Part shown: positions 7,425-8,917 of the stretch, piece after piece
Numbering within the stretch: the first letter of the stretch is position 1
Layout of the letters: every line of letters starts with the position of its first letter
Source: Paracoccaceae bacterium
Lineage (GTDB): Bacteria > Pseudomonadota > Alphaproteobacteria > Rhodobacterales > Rhodobacteraceae
DNA: 8,917 nt
Reading direction: 5' to 3'
Assembly: GCA_023260935.1 (NCBI GenBank)
Contig: JALQTL010000281.1
Location: 1 to 8,917 of the forward strand
Program-made: the position numbers and the translations under genes
Notes under the pieces: generated by a model
Databases searched by the model: none
What the model was told of the DNA's origin: nothing
Seen by the model: the letters and a program-made list of their open reading frames with translations, nothing else

Positions 7425-7471
7425 GTTGTTGCCTCAACACCTGAAGGGGCCGTTTGGGCCCGGTTTTTCTC

Positions 7472-7500
7472 TTTATAACAGGTGTATGACAGGCTGTCAG
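7472..7500 (-). promoter_or_regulatory. Sigma-70-type promoter of the amidotransferase gene
   Basis: On the minus strand CTGACA (-35, plus 7495-7500; five of six to TTGACA) and TATAAA (-10, plus 7472-7477; five of six to TATAAT) are separated by exactly 17 nt. The expected start near 7465 gives a leader of about 40 nt before the ATG at 7424. It may also serve the kinase and regulator genes, since no terminator is evident before them. Confidence 0.75.
7487..7499. promoter_or_regulatory. Palindromic operator candidate overlapping the -35 box
   Basis: TGACAGGCTGTCA is a perfect inverted repeat with 6-bp arms around one central base. It covers most of the -35 element and part of the spacer of the amidotransferase promoter. 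A dimeric regulator bound here would compete with RNA polymerase, so repression is the simplest reading (inference). The cognate regulator is not identifiable. Confidence 0.5.
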
Positions 7501-7509
7501 CGGGCAATT

Positions 7510-7534
7510 CCCGCGCATTCTTTGCATGCGCGGG
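7510..7534 (-). terminator. Inverted repeat after the DUF1330 gene, possible terminator
   Basis: CCCGCGCAT (7510-7518) and ATGCGCGGG (7526-7534) form a perfect 9-bp stem with a 7-nt loop, beginning 17 bp after the DUF1330 stop. No T-run follows on the minus strand (it reads AATTG), so it is not a classical intrinsic terminator. It could still halt transcription, stabilise the 3' end, or act with Rho. A shorter competing stem, GCGGG/CCCGC (7500-7504 with 7510-7514), shares one arm. Confidence 0.4.
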
Positions 7535-7551
7535 GCTGCGCTTGCGGCGGA

Positions 7552-7842
7552 TCAGCCGATTTCTTCCACCACCACCAGATCGCGCACACTGGCGCCGCGG
7601 GCATGGTCCAGAGCGGCCTGATAGGCCGGGCTGTTGTAGCAGGCTACCGCAGCCTCGACGCTGGGAAAGCGGGCCACCACATTGCGGGCGCGGTCATTGC
7701 CTTCCAGTTGCACATAGCGCCCGCCTCGCGCAAGGAAGACCCCGCCATGATCGGCAATGGCAGGGCCCGCGGCCTTGGCATAGGCGCCGTAGGCGTCGGC
7801 ATCGGTGACGGTCACATGGGCGATCCACAGGGCTGTCGGCAT
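7552..7842 (-). CDS. DUF1330 domain protein
   Basis: A 96-residue protein that fills a single DUF1330 domain, a small ferredoxin-like alpha/beta fold of the dimeric alpha-beta barrel group. Family-typical features are an N-terminal beta strand (LWIAHVTV, 5-12), LARGGRYVQLEG (37-48), VVARFPSVEAAVACYNSPAYQ (55-75) and a closing strand LVVVEE (89-94). There is no signal peptide or membrane segment, so it is cytoplasmic. Biochemical function is unknown for the family. The start lies 4 bp after the alaS stop, and its Shine-Dalgarno AAGGAA (plus 7850-7855) is formed by the last two alaS codons, so the two genes are almost certainly co-transcribed. Confidence 0.93.
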   Translation of the reverse strand: MPTALWIAHVTVTDADAYGAYAKAAGPAIADHGGVFLARGGRYVQLEGNDRARNVVARFPSVEAAVACYNSPAYQAALDHARGASVRDLVVVEEIG

Positions 7843-7846
7843 GGTG

Positions 7847-8917
7847 TTATTCCTTCAATACGGCTTCGGCGGCAGCAATCGCGGCATCGGCCAGCGTGAT
7901 ATCGGCGCCCCCGGCCTGGGCCATGTCGGGGCGGCCGCCACCGCCCTTGCCTCCCATCGCCTCGGCCGCGGCCTTGACCAGCGTGACTGCGCTGATCCGG
8001 CCGGTCAGATCCTGCGTGACGCCTGCGGCAACCGCGGGCTTGGCGCCGGTATCGGCGATCAGCAGCACCGCACCCGATCCCAGCCGCCCCTTCATCTCGT
8101 CGATCAGCGCGGGCAGATCCTTGCCCGAGACACCCTGCATGACCTGCGCGATGAATTTCACGCCATGGACCTGTTTCACCTCGGGCCCGCCAGAGGTGCC
8201 GCCCATGGCCAGTTCGCGGCGCAATTGCGCCACTTCGTTCTGCAAGGCGCGGCGTTCTTCGGCCAACGCCTTCACCCGGTCCACCACCTCGGCCACAGGG
8301 GTTTTCAGCGCGGCGGCCAGATCGGCCAGCCGGGCATCCTGCGCGCGCAGGTGATCCAGCGCGGCCTGCCCCGTCAGAGCCTCGATCCGGCGCACCCCGG
8401 CCGATGAGGCGCTGTCACCCAGCACGACAAAGGCCCCGATGTCGCCGGTGCGCGCCACATGGGTGCCGCCGCAAAGTTCAAGGCTATAGGTCCGCCCGTC
8501 GGTACCCTTGGCCGACCCGTCCAGCCAGCCCATCGAAACGACCCGCACCTCATCGCCATCTTTTTCGCCAAAGAGCGCCTGCGCCCCGATGGCGCGGGCG
8601 TCGTCCGGCGTCATGATACGGGTTTCCACCGGCGCGTTCTGCCGGATAAATGCGTTCACCTCGGCCTCGACCGTGGCCAGATCCTGCGGCGATACGGCGC
8701 TGTTGTGGCTGAAGTCAAATCGCAAACGATCCGGCGCGTTCAGCGAGCCCTTTTGCGCCACATGATCCCCAAGCGCGCGACGCAGCGCCTCGTGCAGCAG
8801 GTGGGTGGCGGAGTGGTTCAGGGCCGTCGCCTGGCGAATATCGCCGGTGACCTCGGCATCCACCGTGTCACCCTGGCGCAGTTCTCCCTCCAGCAGCACA
8901 CCGTGGTGCAGGTGGTG
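7847..8917 (-). CDS. alaS: Alanyl-tRNA synthetase, C-terminal part (cut by window edge)
   Basis: The frame is open to the right edge of the window, so the N-terminal catalytic part lies outside; 356 residues are visible. AlaRS charges tRNA-Ala with alanine and clears mischarged serine and glycine. The visible part starts near the end of the tRNA-recognition region and contains the editing domain: HSATHLLH (residues 35-42 of the fragment) and ELCGGTH (147-153) supply the zinc-site-like His35, His39, Cys149 and His153. A coiled-coil-like stretch follows (about 185-237), then the C-terminal DHHA1-type domain with GGKGGGGRPDMAQAGG (322-337). All hallmark motifs are intact. A GTG at 8897-8899 in this frame is an internal valine, not a start, because homology continues upstream of it (HHLHHG). 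Confidence 0.97.
   Translation of the reverse strand, partial: HHLHHGVLLEGELRQGDTVDAEVTGDIRQATALNHSATHLLHEALRRALGDHVAQKGSLNAPDRLRFDFSHNSAVSPQDLATVEAEVNAFIRQNAPVETRIMTPDDARAIGAQALFGEKDGDEVRVVSMGWLDGSAKGTDGRTYSLELCGGTHVARTGDIGAFVVLGDSASSAGVRRIEALTGQAALDHLRAQDARLADLAAALKTPVAEVVDRVKALAEERRALQNEVAQLRRELAMGGTSGGPEVKQVHGVKFIAQVMQGVSGKDLPALIDEMKGRLGSGAVLLIADTGAKPAVAAGVTQDLTGRISAVTLVKAAAEAMGGKGGGGRPDMAQAGGADITLADAAIAAAEAVLKE
7850..7855 (-). promoter_or_regulatory. Ribosome binding site of the DUF1330 gene inside the alaS 3' end
   Basis: The final sense codons of alaS, AAG GAA, followed by the TAA stop, double as a good Shine-Dalgarno sequence 7 nt before the next ATG. This supports termination-reinitiation coupling. 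Confidence 0.6.

Noticed and set aside
7437..7485. Inverted arms ACACCTG (7437-7443) and CAGGTGT (7479-7485) flanking the transcription start
   Set aside because: The arms are only 7 bp and 35 nt apart; a chance match is likely in a region already containing other repeats.

Overview
The window is GC-rich, and every gene I can support lies on the minus strand, so transcription runs from high to low coordinates. Codon use and protein character are uniform throughout. The DctB/DctD-type two-component pair, a TAXI-type TRAP transporter with a fused permease, and an alaS gene followed by a DUF1330 gene suggest an alphaproteobacterium, most likely of the Rhodobacterales. That placement is inferred from gene content and protein resemblance; no rRNA or other phylogenetic marker is present.

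Layout in order of transcription: (1) the 3' part of alaS, entering at the window's right edge, followed after 4 bp by a small DUF1330 gene and then a strong inverted repeat; (2) a 127-bp gap with a good sigma-70-type promoter overlapped by a 13-bp palindrome, driving a class II glutamine amidotransferase; (3) after 55 bp, a DctB-like sensor kinase whose stop overlaps the start of a DctD-like AAA+ response regulator (ATGA overlap); (4) after 179 bp of likely regulatory DNA, a TAXI-family periplasmic binding protein, a textbook hairpin-plus-U-run, and a fused 4TM/12TM TRAP permease that ends just before a second terminator at the left edge.

The natural reading is a sense-and-import cassette. 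The sensor's periplasmic Cache-type region detects an organic acid, the response regulator is phosphorylated, and the downstream TAXI TRAP system imports the ligand with a cation gradient. The substrate cannot be read from the sequence. C4-dicarboxylates are the classical DctB ligand, while the few studied TAXI systems point towards glutamate or 2-oxoglutarate.

The most noteworthy points are a regulator with an altered sigma-54 contact loop (GAFPGA rather than GAFTGA) and Walker B pair (DD rather than DE), an attenuator-like terminator inside the transporter operon, and the unexplained placement of an amidotransferase ahead of the two-component pair. No mobile element, CRISPR array, tRNA or rRNA is visible, and no gene-free stretch exceeds 300 bases. 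I see no clear evidence of a wholly new system.
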